NCBI RefSeq assembly: GCF_016097555.1
Contig: NC_054713.1
Span: forward strand, 8,792,867 to 8,856,866
DNA from: Gigantopelta aegis
Lineage: Eukaryota > Mollusca > Gastropoda > Neomphalida > Peltospiridae
Reading direction: 5' to 3'
DNA: 64,000 bases
Below the pieces are notes generated by a model that saw only the letters and a list, made by a program, of their open reading frames with translations, did not search any database and was not told the origin of the DNA. Positions 1 through 11,255 of this stretch are shown here, in pieces (positions within the stretch are counted from its first letter, which is position 1; each line of letters starts with the position of its first letter). The position numbers and the translations under genes were made by a program.

Positions 1-3000
1 CTACCACTGAACTATGCCTCTACCACTGAGCTACGACTCTACCACTGAGCTATGTCTCTACCACTGAGCTATGTCTCTACCACTGAGCTATGTCTCTACC
101 ACTGAGCTACGACTCTACCACTGAGCTACGACTCTACCACTGAGCTATGTCTCTACCACTGAGCTACGACTCTACCACTGAGCTACGACTCTACCACTGA
201 GCTACGACTCTACCACTGAACTATGTCTCTACCATTGAGCTATCTACCGGTGAGCTGTCTCTACCACTGAGCTGTTTTTACCAGTGAGCTGTCTCTACTA
301 CTGAGCTGTCTGTACCAGTGATCTGTTTCTACCACTGAGCTGCCTCTACCAGTGAGCTATCTCTACCAGTGAGCTGTCTCTACCAGTGTGCTATCTACCA
401 CTGAGCTGTCTCCACAACTGAGCTGTCTCTACCACTGAGCTGTCTCTACCACTGGGCTGTCTCTACAACTCAGCTGCCTCTACCACTGAGCTGTCTCTAC
501 AACTGGGCTGTCTCTACCACTGAGCTGTCTACCACTGACCTGTCTCCACAACTGAGCTGTCTCTACCAGTGAGCTGTCTACCAGTGAACTGTCTCTACCA
601 GTGAGCTATGTCTCTACCACTGAGCTGTCTCTACCACTGAGCTGTCTCTACCACTGGGCTATGTCTACCAGTGAGCTGTCTACCAGTGAGCTGTCTCTAC
701 CAGTGAGCCGTCTCTACCACTGAGCCTTCTCTACCACTGAGCTGTCTACCACTGAGCTGTCTCTGCCACTAAGCTGCCTCTACCCCTGAGCTGTCTCCAC
801 CACTGAGCTGTCTCCACCATTGAGCTTACTCCACCACTGAGCTGTCTCTACTACTGAGCTGTCTCTACCACTGAGCTGTCTACCAGTGAGCAGTCTCTAC
901 CAGTGAGCTGTCTCTGCCACTGAGCTGTCTCTACCCCTGAGCTGTCTCCACCACTGAGCTGTCTCCACCATTGAGCTGTCTCTATCATTGAGCTGTCTAC
1001 TAGTGAGCCGTCTCTACCAGTGAGCCGTCTCTACCACTGAGCTGTCTACCACTGAGCTGTCTCTGCCACTGAGCTGTCTCTACCCCTGAGCTGTCTCTAC
1101 CACTGAGCTGTCTACCACTGAGCTGTCTCTGCCACTGAGCTGTCTCTACCCCTGAGCTGTCTCCACCCCTGAGCTGTCTCCACCATTGAGCTGTCTCTAC
1201 TACTGAGCTGTCTCTACCACTGAGCTGTCTACCACTGAGCCGTCTCTACCAGTGAGCCGTCTCTACCACTGAGATGTCTACCACTGAGCTGTCTCTGCCA
1301 CTGAGCTGTCTCTACCCCTGAGCTGTCTCCACCACTGAGCTGTCTCCACCATTGAGCTGTCTACCACTGAGCTGTCTCTGCCACTGAGCTGTCTCTACCC
1401 CTGAGCTGTCTCCACCCCTGAGCTGTCTCCACCATTGAGCTGTCTCTACTACTGAGCTGTCTCTACCACTGAGCTGTCTACCACTGAGCCGTCTCTACCA
1501 GTGAGCCGTCTCTACCACTGAGATGTCTACCACTGAGCTGTCTCTGCCACTGAGCTGTCTCTACCCCTGAGCTGTCTCCACCACTGAGCTGTCTCCACCA
1601 TTGAGCTGTCTCTACCACTGAGCTGTCTACCAGTGAACTGTCTCTACCACTGAGCTGTCTCTACCAGTGAGCTGTCATCCACTGAGCTGTCTCTACCACT
1701 GAGCTGTCTCTACCACTGAGCTGTCTACCAGTGAGCTGTCTACCACTGAGCTGTCTACCACTGAGCTGTCTCTACCACTGAGCTGTCTACCAGTGAGCTG
1801 TCTCTGCCAGTGAGCTGTCTACCACTGAGCTGTCTACCACTGAGCTGTCTCTACCACTGAGCTGTCTACCAGTGAACTGTCTCTACCAGTGAGCCGTCTC
1901 TACCAGTGAGCCGTCTCTACCACTGAGCTGTCTACCAGTGAGCCGTCTCTACCACTGAGTTGTCTCTACACCTGAGCTGTCTCTACCACTGAGCTTTCTC
2001 CACTATTGAGCTTTCTCCACCACTGAGCTGTGTCTACCACTGAGCATTCTCTACCACTGAGCTGTCTCCACCATTGAGCTGTCTCTACCACTGAGCTGTC
2101 TCCACCATTGAGCTGTCTCTACCACTGAGCTGTCTACCAGTGAACTGTCTCTACCACTGAGCTGTCTCTACCAGTGAGCTGTCATCCACTGAGCTGCCTC
2201 TACCACTGAGCTGTCTCTACCACTGAGCTGTCTACCAGTGAGCTGTCTACCACTGAGCTGTCTACCACTGAGCTGTCTCTACCACTGAGCTGTCTACCAG
2301 TGAGCTGTCTCTGCCAGTGAGCTGTCTACCACTGAGCTGTCTACCACTGAGCTGTCTCTACCACTGAGCTGTCTACCAGTGAACTGTCTCTACCAGTGAG
2401 CCGTCTCTACCAGTGAGCCGTCTCTACCACTGAGCTGTCTACCAGTGAGCCGTCTCTACCACTGAGTTGTCTCTACCCCTGAGCTGTCTCTACCACTGAG
2501 CTTTCTCCACTATTGAGCTTTCTCCACCACTGAGCTGTGTCTACCACTGAGCATTCTCTACCACTGAGCTGTCTCCACCATTGAGCTGTCTCTACCACTG
2601 AGCTGTCTCCACCATTGAGCTGTCTCTACCACTGAGCTGTCTACCAGTGAACTGTCTCTACCACTGAGCTTTCTCTACCACTGAGCTGTCTACCACTGAG
2701 CTGTCTACCAGTGAGCTGTCTACCACTGAGCTGTCTACCAGTGAGCTGTCTACCACTGAGCTGTCTCTACCACTGAGCTGTCTACCAGTGAGCTGTCTAC
2801 CAGTGAGCTGTCTACCACTGAGCTGTCTACCACTGAGCTGTCTCTACCTCTGAGCTGTCTACCAGTGAGCTGTCTCTACCAGTGAGCCGTCTCTACCACT
2901 GAGCTGTCTACCAATGAGCCGTCTCTACCACTGTGTTGTCTCTACCCCTGAGCATTCTCTACCACTGAGCTGTCTCCACCATTGAGCTTTCTCCACCACT

Positions 3001-3175
3001 GAGCTGTGTCTACCACTGAGCTGTATCTGCCACTGAGCTGTCTACCAGTGAGCTGTCTCTACCAGTGAGTTGTCTCTACAACTGAGCTGTCTATACCAGT
3101 AAGCTGTCTCTACCAGTGATCTGTCTCTACCAGTGAGCAATATCTCTGCCACTAAGCTGCCTCTTTACCCAAGAT
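1..3175 (-). repeat. Minisatellite of tRNA A-box-like units
   Basis: A continuous tandem array starts before the window and stops near 3175. Units are 15-19 bp and alternate among variants such as gagctgtctctaccact and gagctacgactctaccact. Read on the minus strand, the units in about the first 240 bp contain TAGCTCAGTGGTAGAG, which matches the tRNA D-arm/Pol III A-box consensus TRGCNNAGYGG exactly. Most later units read CAGCTCAGTGG and differ at the first base. No B-box (GGTTCGANTCC) was seen. Longer blocks repeat inside the array, giving higher-order structure. Origin from a tRNA or SINE head is an inference; the array itself is plain. Confidence 0.95.
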
Positions 3176-3295
3176 GTACTGATGTGTCGTGAAACGCACA
3201 TTCCTTTTCTTTCCTGTCGAGGAGTATCGACTCTACCACTACGTTATTGGCCGATCAAAGGAAAGTGAAATTATTAAACAATGAACTGTACTTAC

Positions 3296-3367
3296 CACAG
3301 GTGCACGTGGCCGTATTAGCAGATTCATTTGCGGCACACGACAAGGCGCACGAAGTTACCTTCCATT
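3296..3367 (-). CDS. Short Cys-rich exon of the minus-strand secreted gene
   Basis: 72 nt between tttcag and gtaagt on the minus strand, phase 1-1. It encodes [11 protein letters not shown] followed by [13 protein letters not shown]. The pattern CxxxC...CxC fits half of an EGF-like module. It lies only about 120 bp from the end of the A-box minisatellite. Confidence 0.6.
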
Positions 3368-5194
3368 CTGAAATAATATATATTAAAGGTCCTATGTCAA
3401 AGTTGCAATAACGGCGGTTCCCGCCAGAAATATTTATTATTTTTTTGCTTTGAAACATAATTACAGGATATTAAACTCGCTTCCATTCCGCATCATGTTT
3501 ATGTCCCGAGTGAAATAATTTTCAGTTGTCACGAGCTGGTAGTGAGTTTAATATCTTATTTATTACCCCAAAACGATGTTAATTTATATCACTCAACTCA
3601 TTTGGTTGACGTTCCTGTAAGGTTGTAGTGCGCCAATCGATGACGTCACGAAGTGTTATCTCTCACTTCTAGTGGGACGTATCACTTTGATATGTACCAA
3701 GATATTGTTAACCATATGGGTAATAAAGTTTATATGCCTATAAAAAAAATGACAACTAAATATTTCAAGTCACTAGTAGAAACATTTTTATTTTAGGGGT
3801 GAATCTTGGGAGTGTGTCACACGCATTAACTAGTGACGTCACTGTTTTATGCGTACACATTCAACACACTAGATTACCTAGAAATTGTCAAAAGACAAAA
3901 TTAAAAATAGTGACTATGCTATATTTAGCTACAAATTGTTCGGTAAACCCTCTTGTCGTCCAGTACAAGCTTTTTAAAATTATTATTCTATGGTTAATTA
4001 TGGAAAGGTTAATTATGGAAAGGTTAATTATGGAAAGATTATGCGTGGGATCGATTACTTTGTAATTATTTATTACAAATAAATGTGAAAATAACGAAAT
4101 ATTGTAGTATCAGCTTTGACATAGTCCCTTAAACTGATTGATGATGCACACTTCACTGTTAAATAATGAAATAACTTCAAAATATGAAAATAATAAACCC
4201 ATTAAAAATGATGTTGTCTTGTGTTTTGGGGGCTTTTTATATATTGAACTCCGACGAAAACGTACAATTCATTCAATTTTTTTCAACCTATTTTCAGACT
4301 TATATCCTATTAAAGTTCAAGCACGCTGTCCTGGGCACACACCTCAGCTATCTGGGCTGTATGTCCAGAACAGTGGGTTATTGGTTAGTAAGAAAGAAGA
4401 GGGTGTAGTGGTCGTACACCTACCCACTGATTCGTTAAAACTCGCTCTGGGTGGGAGCTTATGCCGGGCTTCGAAAGAAACAAAGAAATGTTTTATTTAA
4501 CGACGCACTCAACACATGTTATTTACGGTTATATGGCGTCAGACATATGGCTAAGATTTTGAGAGGAAACCCGCTGTCGCCACTACATGGGCTACTCTTT
4601 CCGATTAGCAGCAAGGGATCTTTCATTTGCGCTTCCCACAGGCAGGATAGCACAAACCATGGACTTTGTTGAACCAGTTATGGATCACTGATCGGTGCAA
4701 GTGGTTTACACCTGCCCATTTAGCCTTGCGGAGCACTCACTCAGTGTTTGGAGTCGGTATCTGGATTAAAAATCCTATGCCTCGACTGGGATCCGAACCC
4801 AGTACCTACCAGCCTGTAGACCGATGGCCTAGCCACGATGCCACCGAGGCCGGTACCGGGCTTCGAAACCAGTACCTACCAACATTATATCCGATGGCTT
4901 AACCAGACACCACTGAGGCTGGTCACCCAATGTTCTGTTATTACTCTCGTGGCTCGTCTGAGGTGGCTAAAAACAACACCCACAATAACCCTAACCCTTG
5001 TATACATCTTTTGGCTTATTCACTGCCTACCATTATAAATTTTAATATTAAATATCTGTGATACACTGGATGAACGAAAAATAGTGCTAGTGAGCGCTTT
5101 ACCACTGGGCTACGTCCTGCCCTGGCAGCATGTATCAGCGACACACACAAACACACGCACACATACACACACACATACACGCACGCACGCGCGC

Positions 5195-5235
<41 letters not shown>

Positions 5236-5685
5236 TACATACAGCAACGGCATGGGACAATTTGTGAGGCCAGAAAGAATTTAATTATCCCCTGTGCCAG
5301 TGCGTTAATATCTATGTATGTAACAGTCAACCTCGACACTGTTCGTGCACGTAAGCGGGATCGACCGCGTAGATTGTAGGCCCCATGCATGTGGTTGAGT
5401 TAAAGAGCATCCTTTTTATGGATGCCTCGATAGCTCAGAGCGCATCGTGGTTAGTCTCGTAATTTGCGGGCGGTTCGGTGCCACAGGTTCGATTCCCAGC
5501 AATGGCATGGGACAATTTGTGAGGCCAGAAAGGATTTAATTATCCCCTGCGCCAGTGCCTTGATATCTACGTATGTAACAGTCAACCTCGACATACATAC
5601 AATATATAGATATTCATACATCAATACATACTAGCCAGTGCCAGGTCTGTCCACTGTCAACCTCGACATACATACACAGATATAT

Positions 5686-5760
<75 letters not shown>

Positions 5761-5828
5761 CCCCTGTGCCAGTGCATTAATACCAATGTATGTAACAGTC
5801 AACCTCTATCTATCTATCTATCTATTTA

Positions 5829-5865
<37 letters not shown>

Positions 5866-6863
5866 TAAAAACTCAATATGGTTATGTCCATTGTAAACTG
5901 AATCGAAAAATATCACATGCTTTGATTCTGCGGAATTTGTCGGATAAACAAAGTAGGGAAACCTAAAATATTAATGTTAATATCAACTATTAGACCGAAC
6001 ATACGTTTTGACCACAGACATCCTAGTAAAGAACGTTCAGGTCTGTTTATCAACACACCGAAACACATTCCATAGTTTGCACATGCATCACACAGTTTCC
6101 TCGTACATGTGCGTGGGGTGTCATTCTCGATTTTGACAATTTTCAGGAATGTCGATTAATCACTGTGGAACATTATTTCTGTCAATCTGTTTCATTCTGT
6201 TGATCATACAGTTGTTATTATTTTGTTTTTAGTCATTTTTATTGTTTGAATTTGCGATTTACTGATACAAAAAAACCCCGTCAACTTTCAAATTTCTCTT
6301 CTGACCCCAATCGTCCTTCAAGATCTTTGGTGGTCATAAAACCTACTGGAATACTGAACTACCGGTTGTAATGTCTGCCCAATTAATTTACTATTATCAT
6401 ATAACCATTCCCCACAGCTAATATAACTTACAATTTTGGCAATTGTAAATTCTTATTAGATTCCCCCTACTTTTTTTTGAAGAGTATATATATATATATA
6501 TATTTATTACCCATATGGTTAAAAATATATTGGTACATATCAAAGTGATACGTCCCACTAAAATGCCTAGTGGGACGTAACATTTTTGACGTCACACAAT
6601 GACGTCATCAACTGGTGCCCTACAACCTAAAAGGAACATCAACGAAACGAGATGAGTGATATAAATTAAGATCGATTATGGGTAATAAATAGGATATTAA
6701 ACGAGCTTCCATTTCGTATCATGTTTATGTCCCGAGTGAAATAATTTTCAGCTGTCACGAGCTACATCTAGTGACAATGAAAATTATTTCACGAGGGACA
6801 TAAACATGATACAAAATGATTAATATATATGCAGATACATATATACGCACACACACACACACA

Positions 6864-6922
<59 letters not shown>

Positions 6923-7283
6923 CCCCACACACTCACACACACACACACACACATATATACATACAAACATACATACATACAACCATACACCCACAGCCAC
7001 ATACACACACATACACATGCACGCACACACACACATACGCACACACGCACGCACACACACACATATATACATACAAACATACATACATACAACCATACAC
7101 CCACAGCCACATACACACACATACACATGCACGCACACCCACACATACGCACACACGCACACACACACCCACACACACACACATATATACATACAAACAT
7201 ACATACATACAACCATACACCCACAGCCACATACACACACATACACATGCACGCACACACACACACATACGCACACACGCACG

Positions 7284-7315
<32 letters not shown>

Positions 7316-7907
7316 TCTATATCATATACTATCCAATATATCCAGGGTAATCAAATCCTATATCTATAGCTCCTACCTTTATGGGTTCTGTTTACACTAA
7401 AGTGTACTTACGACACTCGTCTCCGGCGTGATCGGCATCGCAGTCACAAACGCATTTTACTGAATCAAGAGTTCCACCGTTGATGCACTCCAAACTGCAG
7501 GCTGCGTCTGAAACACGTGTTTAAAAAATATACTCACAGACAAAACAAATTCCTGTGAATGTATTGCACAAGGCATATCATATGGTAATAATGGGAAAAC
7601 CAAATCGTTTTAAAGAAATTATTTACTGGTCATTCGTAAACATTATGACAGATGATTTGTACAATTTTGTTTGAGGTACAGAGAAAGAGACAAGAAGCTA
7701 GAAGGGGTACACACCCAAAGGCGAGAAAAACAGAGGTAGAGACAGAGGCAAAGACAGAGACAGACAGAGAAAGAGAAATGCAGAGAAAGAAACAGAGAGA
7801 GACAGACAGACAGAGAGACACAGAGCGAGAGACAAAGAGTCACACACAGATAGAGAGAGAGACACAGACAGACACAGAAAGAGAGACAGACAGAGAGAGA
7901 GAGAGAG

Positions 7908-7944
<37 letters not shown>

Positions 7945-8033
7945 TAGAGAGAGAGAGAGACAGGAGAGAGAGACCGAGAGACAGAAGAGAGAGAGAAGAG
8001 GAGGAGAGAGACCAGACAGAGAGAAGAGAGAGA

Positions 8034-8081
<48 letters not shown>

Positions 8082-8104
8082 TGGACAGACGCAGACAGAC
8101 AGAG

Positions 8105-8200
<96 letters not shown>

Positions 8201-8212
8201 GTGAGAGAGTGA

Positions 8213-8245
<33 letters not shown>

Positions 8246-8879
8246 TCCATTCGTCCTCGTGAGTGTGAGAGGCAGGCGCGGAAACCAAGGAGGAGAATGG
8301 TCTGGTTACCAGCCACTGCTCAGCGATGTGCACATTTGTCTGGGACAAAAGAAAGAAAGAAATGTTTTATTTAACGACGCACTCAACACATTTTATTTAC
8401 GGTTATATGGCGTCAGACATATGGTTAAGGACCACACAGAGTTTGAGAGGAAACCCGCTGTCGCCACTACATGGGCTACTCTTCCGATTAGCAGCAAGGG
8501 ATCTTTTATTTGCGCTTCCCACAGGCAAGATAGCACAAGCCATGGCCTTTGTTGATCACTGGTCGGTACAAGTGGTTTACACCTACCCATTGAGCCTTGC
8601 GGAACACTCACTCAGGGTTTGGAGTCGGTATCTGGATTAAAAATCCCATGCCTCGACTGGGATCCGAACCCAGTACCTACCAGCCTGTAGACCGATGGCC
8701 TACCACGACACCACCGAGGCCGGTCTGACCTTTACGAAAACATTGATACAAAAATCGTTTCACATTCGGAAAAAAATCGAAAACCCTAAACTACACATAC
8801 AGTTAGATCATTAATACTTACAAGCACTTGCGGACAAAAATACGCACAGACAAGCGGACAAGAGCAGACGAGAAGTCAT
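3296..8879 (-). CDS. Secreted EGF-like protein, 5' part (three exons)
   Basis: I assembled this minus-strand gene from splice signals and cysteine pattern. Exon 1 (8879-8822) begins with ATG and encodes a hydrophobic signal peptide [19 protein letters not shown], then the donor gtaagt, phase 1. Exon 2 (7507-7412) follows an acceptor tttcag and encodes an EGF-like stretch with CxxxCxNGGT and CVCDC, then gtaagt. Exon 3 (3367-3296), between tttcag and gtaagt, encodes [13 protein letters not shown] and a CTC end. All junctions are phase 1, as is usual for shuffled extracellular modules. The next exon would lie in or beyond the satellite, so the 3' end is missing. It is probably secreted; its partner and substrate are unknown. 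It is head to head with the CAP gene, whose first exon has the same length and phase. Confidence 0.7.
3468..3740. repeat. Foldback element, copy 1
   Basis: The segment starts with gatattaaactcgcttcc and contains its own partial inverse (gagtttaatatcttattt). It carries tgacgtcac and ends with gtgggacgtatcactttgat followed by gggtaataaag. A related copy lies at 6505-6815 with its parts in different order and orientation, so this is an interspersed non-coding, probably non-autonomous, DNA element. Confidence 0.6.
3985..4042 (+). repeat. Short tandem repeat of 15 bp
   Basis: Three consecutive copies of ttaattatggaaagg with small changes. No gene is evident between 3740 and 4280. Confidence 0.7.
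4282..4922 (-). mobile_element. Type C SINE split by a nested SINE
   Basis: A minus-strand tRNA-derived SINE of the type whose plus sense starts with ccggcctcggtggtgtcgtg and ends with gcgtgcttgaaccttaattg. Its body is 4282-4476 and its head resumes at 4856-4922. A type B2 SINE sits between, flanked by the 13-bp direct repeat ccgggcttcgaaa (4464-4476 and 4856-4868). Confidence 0.85.
4477..4855 (-). mobile_element. Type B2 SINE nested in a type C SINE
   Basis: A near full-length minus-strand SINE. In plus sense it has the head ggcctcggtggcgtcgtgg, a middle with ccgactccaaaccctgagtg, the shared body gcaaataaaagatcccttgc and the tail gtcgttaaataaaacatttc. It is flanked by a perfect 13-bp target-site duplication inside another SINE. 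Confidence 0.9.
5140..5240. repeat. (CA)n microsatellite
   Basis: Long ca/cg/ta dinucleotide runs, adjacent to type D SINE fragments. Confidence 0.95.
5240..5810 (+). mobile_element. Type D SINE cluster with microsatellites
   Basis: The best copy (about 5420-5600) starts with a tRNA-like head (gatgcctcgatagctcag, then a B-box-like ggttcgattcccagc) and ends with gtaacagtcaacctcgacat and (catacata)n. Truncated copies of the same 3' part lie at about 5242-5345, 5630-5680 and 5757-5805. (CA)n and (TA)n runs at 5687-5755 and (TCTA)n/(TA)n at 5804-5862 extend the tails. The tRNA similarity belongs to a SINE head, not a tRNA gene. Confidence 0.75.
6505..6815. repeat. Foldback element, copy 2
   Basis: Starts with attacccatatggtt and gtgatacgtcccac, the reverse complement of the 3' part of 3468-3740. 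It carries gacgtcacacaatgacgtca and then the same gatattaaac block. It ends with a hairpin whose arms are catgtttatgtcccgagtga and its near-perfect inverse (6719-6815). It is non-coding. Confidence 0.65.
6835..7316. repeat. (CA)/(TA) microsatellite with three longer units
   Basis: Dinucleotide and tetranucleotide runs in which a unit of roughly 110-120 bp recurs three times, each with the marker catacacccacagccacat. Apparent ORFs on both strands are low-complexity artefacts. Confidence 0.95.
7412..7507 (-). CDS. EGF-like exon of the minus-strand secreted gene
   Basis: 96 nt, flanked by tttcag and gtaagt on the minus strand, phase 1-1. The translation has six cysteines with the EGF-like run CINGGT and the [14 protein letters not shown] end. 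The symmetric phase makes it a module that can be duplicated or skipped without frame change. Confidence 0.75.
7690..8246. repeat. (GA)n microsatellite
   Basis: About 550 bp of gagaga/gacaga. It lies in the intron between the signal-peptide exon and the EGF exon of the minus-strand gene. No gene content. Confidence 0.95.
8349..8725 (-). mobile_element. Type B2 SINE, near full length
   Basis: Minus-strand copy from the gaaagaaagaaatg tail side to the head complement ccaccgaggccggt. It also lies in intron 1 of the minus-strand EGF-like gene. Confidence 0.9.
8822..8879 (-). CDS. Signal-peptide exon of the EGF-like gene
   Basis: 58 nt from ATG to a gtaagtat donor on the minus strand. It encodes 19 residues with a hydrophobic core and small residues (SASA) at the likely cleavage site. 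This ATG is preferred because a TATA-like sequence lies about 75-85 nt upstream and the exon joins the EGF exon in phase. Confidence 0.65.
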
Positions 8880-8952
8880 TTTGATTAAAATAAAAACCAA
8901 CAAAAACAGTTTGTGCGAATCTTCAATAAAGTTAATGTATTTCGGTTAGGTT

Positions 8953-8964
8953 CTTATATATATG
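8953..8964 (-). promoter_or_regulatory. TATA-like box of the EGF-like gene
   Basis: On the minus strand the bases read CATATATATAAG about 75-85 nt upstream of the start codon at 8879. The spacing would leave a 5' UTR of roughly 45-55 nt. This is sequence inference only, and AT-rich repeats are common here. Confidence 0.4.
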
Positions 8965-9429
8965 CTCAACTCAAAAGTTTAACCATATTCAAATGTACCA
9001 TATGTTGTATGAAGGAAAAGGAAAGAATTTGAAAATTAAAAGAAAACAAGTTGTTAGGAAAGTATTATGGAAAACGTGCTGAGACCAAAGCCCGCGTGAC
9101 ACGACTGGTAATTCAAGTTAAGTGCGGTTGTTTAGCGCGTGACCAGTGTAAAAGTTTTGAAAAGTTTACAAACGATACGCTTTATTAATTTTGTTACTAG
9201 ACAGCCACCCGTATTTAGTTGGGACAAATATTGTTGTAGGATGAACGTCACGATTATTTTTCTGTCAATAATTATGGGCGTTTTATAATAAACAATGTAG
9301 ATCAAACGGGTACATGTTTAGAAACCTATGATTTTGTGGGTTAAGTAAGGGCAGTTCACAATTGTTGATATTGTGTGTGAGGGGGTGAAGGCTAATAGTT
9401 TTTAGGTCTCATACTCCGAAAGATAATCA

Positions 9430-9760
9430 TTTCTTTTGTTTAACTACACCACTAGAGAACATTGATTAATTAGACATCGGTATTGGATGGTAAACATTGT
9501 AATTCTGACAAGTAGTTTCAGAGAGAACCACTACATTTTTTCTTTAACAGCAAAGGATATTTTACATACACAGGACAGCACATGCCACAAGTATTTGATC
9601 CAGTGAAATTTTGAGTTTGTTTTGTTTGACAACACCAGTAGAGCACATTAATTATTAATTAATCATCGGCTATCGACATAATCTTCAGAGAAAACCCGTT
9701 ACAATTTTCCATTATATTTGTCCAGGTATTTTTTAAATGTACATTCTCCCAAGATGTGAC
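9430..9760 (-). mobile_element. Two truncated type A SINEs
   Basis: Two minus-strand fragments start at gtttaactacaccactagag and gtttgacaacaccagtagag, both complements of the type A tail. Each continues through a diverged aatcatcggctat-like part (about 9430-9605 and 9620-9755). Old copies. The stretch 8965-9430 holds nothing I recognise. Confidence 0.65.
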
Positions 9761-9947
9761 AGATGCAGATTTAGCTCAGTTGGTTGAGCGCCCGCCTGCG
9801 GAGCTTACGTCACAGGATCGAACCACCTCAGGGTTGTTGGGTTTTTTTGTGTTTTTTTTGTAGTTGTTGTTGTTGTTGTTTTTGTTTTGTTTTTTTGGGG
9901 GGGGGGGGGGGGGGTCTCGTTCCAAACAGTGCACCACAACTGGTCAA

Positions 9948-10284
9948 GAAGAAGAAGGAAATGTTTGATTTAACGACGTATTCAACACATTATATTTACG
10001 GTTATATGGCGTCGGACATATGGTTAAGGACCACACATAAAATGAGAGAGGAAACCTGCTGTCGCCACTTCATGGGCTACTCTTTTCGATTAGCAGCATG
10101 GGATATTTTATATGCACCATCCCACAGACAGGATAGTACATACCACGGCCTTTGTTACACAAGTTGTGGAGCACTGGCTGGAACGAGAAATAGCCCAATG
10201 GGTCCACCGACGGGGATCGATCCTAGACCGACCGCGCATCAAGCGAACGCTTTACCACTGGGCTACGTCCAACCCCCACCCCCT
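9948..10284 (-). mobile_element. Type B1 SINE nested in a type A SINE
   Basis: A full-length minus-strand copy; its head in plus sense reads gacgtagcccagtggtaaag. It is flanked by a perfect 12-bp duplication, acaactggtcaa, at 9936-9947 and 10285-10296. Confidence 0.92.
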
Positions 10285-10441
10285 ACAACTGGTCAAAGGC
10301 CGTGGTATGTGCTTTCCAGTATATTGGACAGTGCATATAAAAGATCCCTTGTTGCTAATGGAAAAATGTGGCGGGTTTTCTCTGATGACTACGAGTCAGA
10401 ATTATCAAATGTTTGACATCCAATAGCCGATGATTAATTAA

Positions 10442-10807
10442 AGGGACATTCCTGAGTTTGCTGCATTGTAAGATGTTTTCGACTAATAAAATATTTCTAT
10501 GATTGAACTTACTTATTTAGAAGATCAGTGTCTGTATATTCAATGTGTTTCTGGTCATCTTAATATTTGTAAATAGCCCAACCTAGATTTTGTCTTCAAA
10601 TAATTTTGTATGTACAAAAAAGCTATATTTTAGAAAATAAAATGTAATTTAACCTAGTATAAATATTAGAACGATCAGAAACACGTTTAATATAGAGCCA
10701 CTAATATTTTATGCAGAAAAATGTATTTAATATGTAATTACAATCGTTAAAAAATCTCTGTTAGTCGATAACATCTTAAAAGTTACAGCAAACTCAAAAG
10801 TATCCCT
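10442..10807. mobile_element. TTAA MITE with long inverted ends
   Basis: A 366-bp foldback element. The left end reads agggacattcctgagtttgc and the right end reads agcaaactcaaaagtatccct; the arms pair through most of the length. TTAA flanks both sides (10438-10441, 10808-10811). The uninterrupted SINE consensus shows a single TTAA there, so this is a true TTAA duplication. That target and the AGGG ends suggest a piggyBac- or Kolobok-type non-autonomous element; family assignment is inference. Confidence 0.85.
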
Positions 10808-11255
10808 TTAATCAGTGTTCTAGTGGTGTTGTTAAACAAAACACATTTTATTATACATTTTGAACGTATTAATAGAACGTGTATCTTTAAAATGAAAAAA
10901 AAAAACTCATGTAGTAATGTCATTCCATAATATATATTTACAAATATTTGCCATCCTTCTCTTTTCACGCAATGTACCTGTCACGGGTGTTCCGTTTCAA
11001 TGTGCTGTGATATCAATGTTTTCGTGGTCAGGATATTTTAACAAACTGAGCAAAGCTGTGTTAGTCTCGATTTTTGAGAAAGTAAAGATGAAAGGGAGGG
11101 ATGTTTACCTGTGGCGCTTGGGCGTGATAATGTGTTATAATCGTGGTTTCTCACTTTAAAAAAAAACAAAACAAAAACATTCACACTGAATGACCATGTT
11201 TTAATCACATTAAATAAACCGTGCTCCTATCAAGCCATGAGTGGGTACTGTATGG

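Larger units (their letters stand above)
9763..10860 (+). mobile_element. Type A SINE with two nested insertions
   Basis: The head has gatttagctcagttggttg with an intact A box. The body is interrupted at acaactggtcaa by a minus-strand type B1 SINE, and the tail is interrupted at TTAA by a MITE. Tail sequence resumes at 10812 with the tcagtgttctagtggtgttg version of the consensus. A homopolymer G run (about 9896-9914) sits inside the head region. Confidence 0.85.

Noticed and set aside
4451-4902. Small proteins with [20 protein letters not shown]
   Set aside because: The same peptide appears at many sites because it is the translated 3' end of B-type SINEs; not a gene.
5405-5500. tRNA gene
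   Set aside because: A- and B-box-like parts exist, but the element continues into a SINE body and tail and would not fold as a full cloverleaf. The same applies to all SINE heads.
6755-7400. Cys/Val- or His/Thr-rich proteins on both strands
   Set aside because: Translation of (CA)n/(TG)n microsatellites. The same holds for 7630-8350 (GA)n and 14017-14520 (GT)n.
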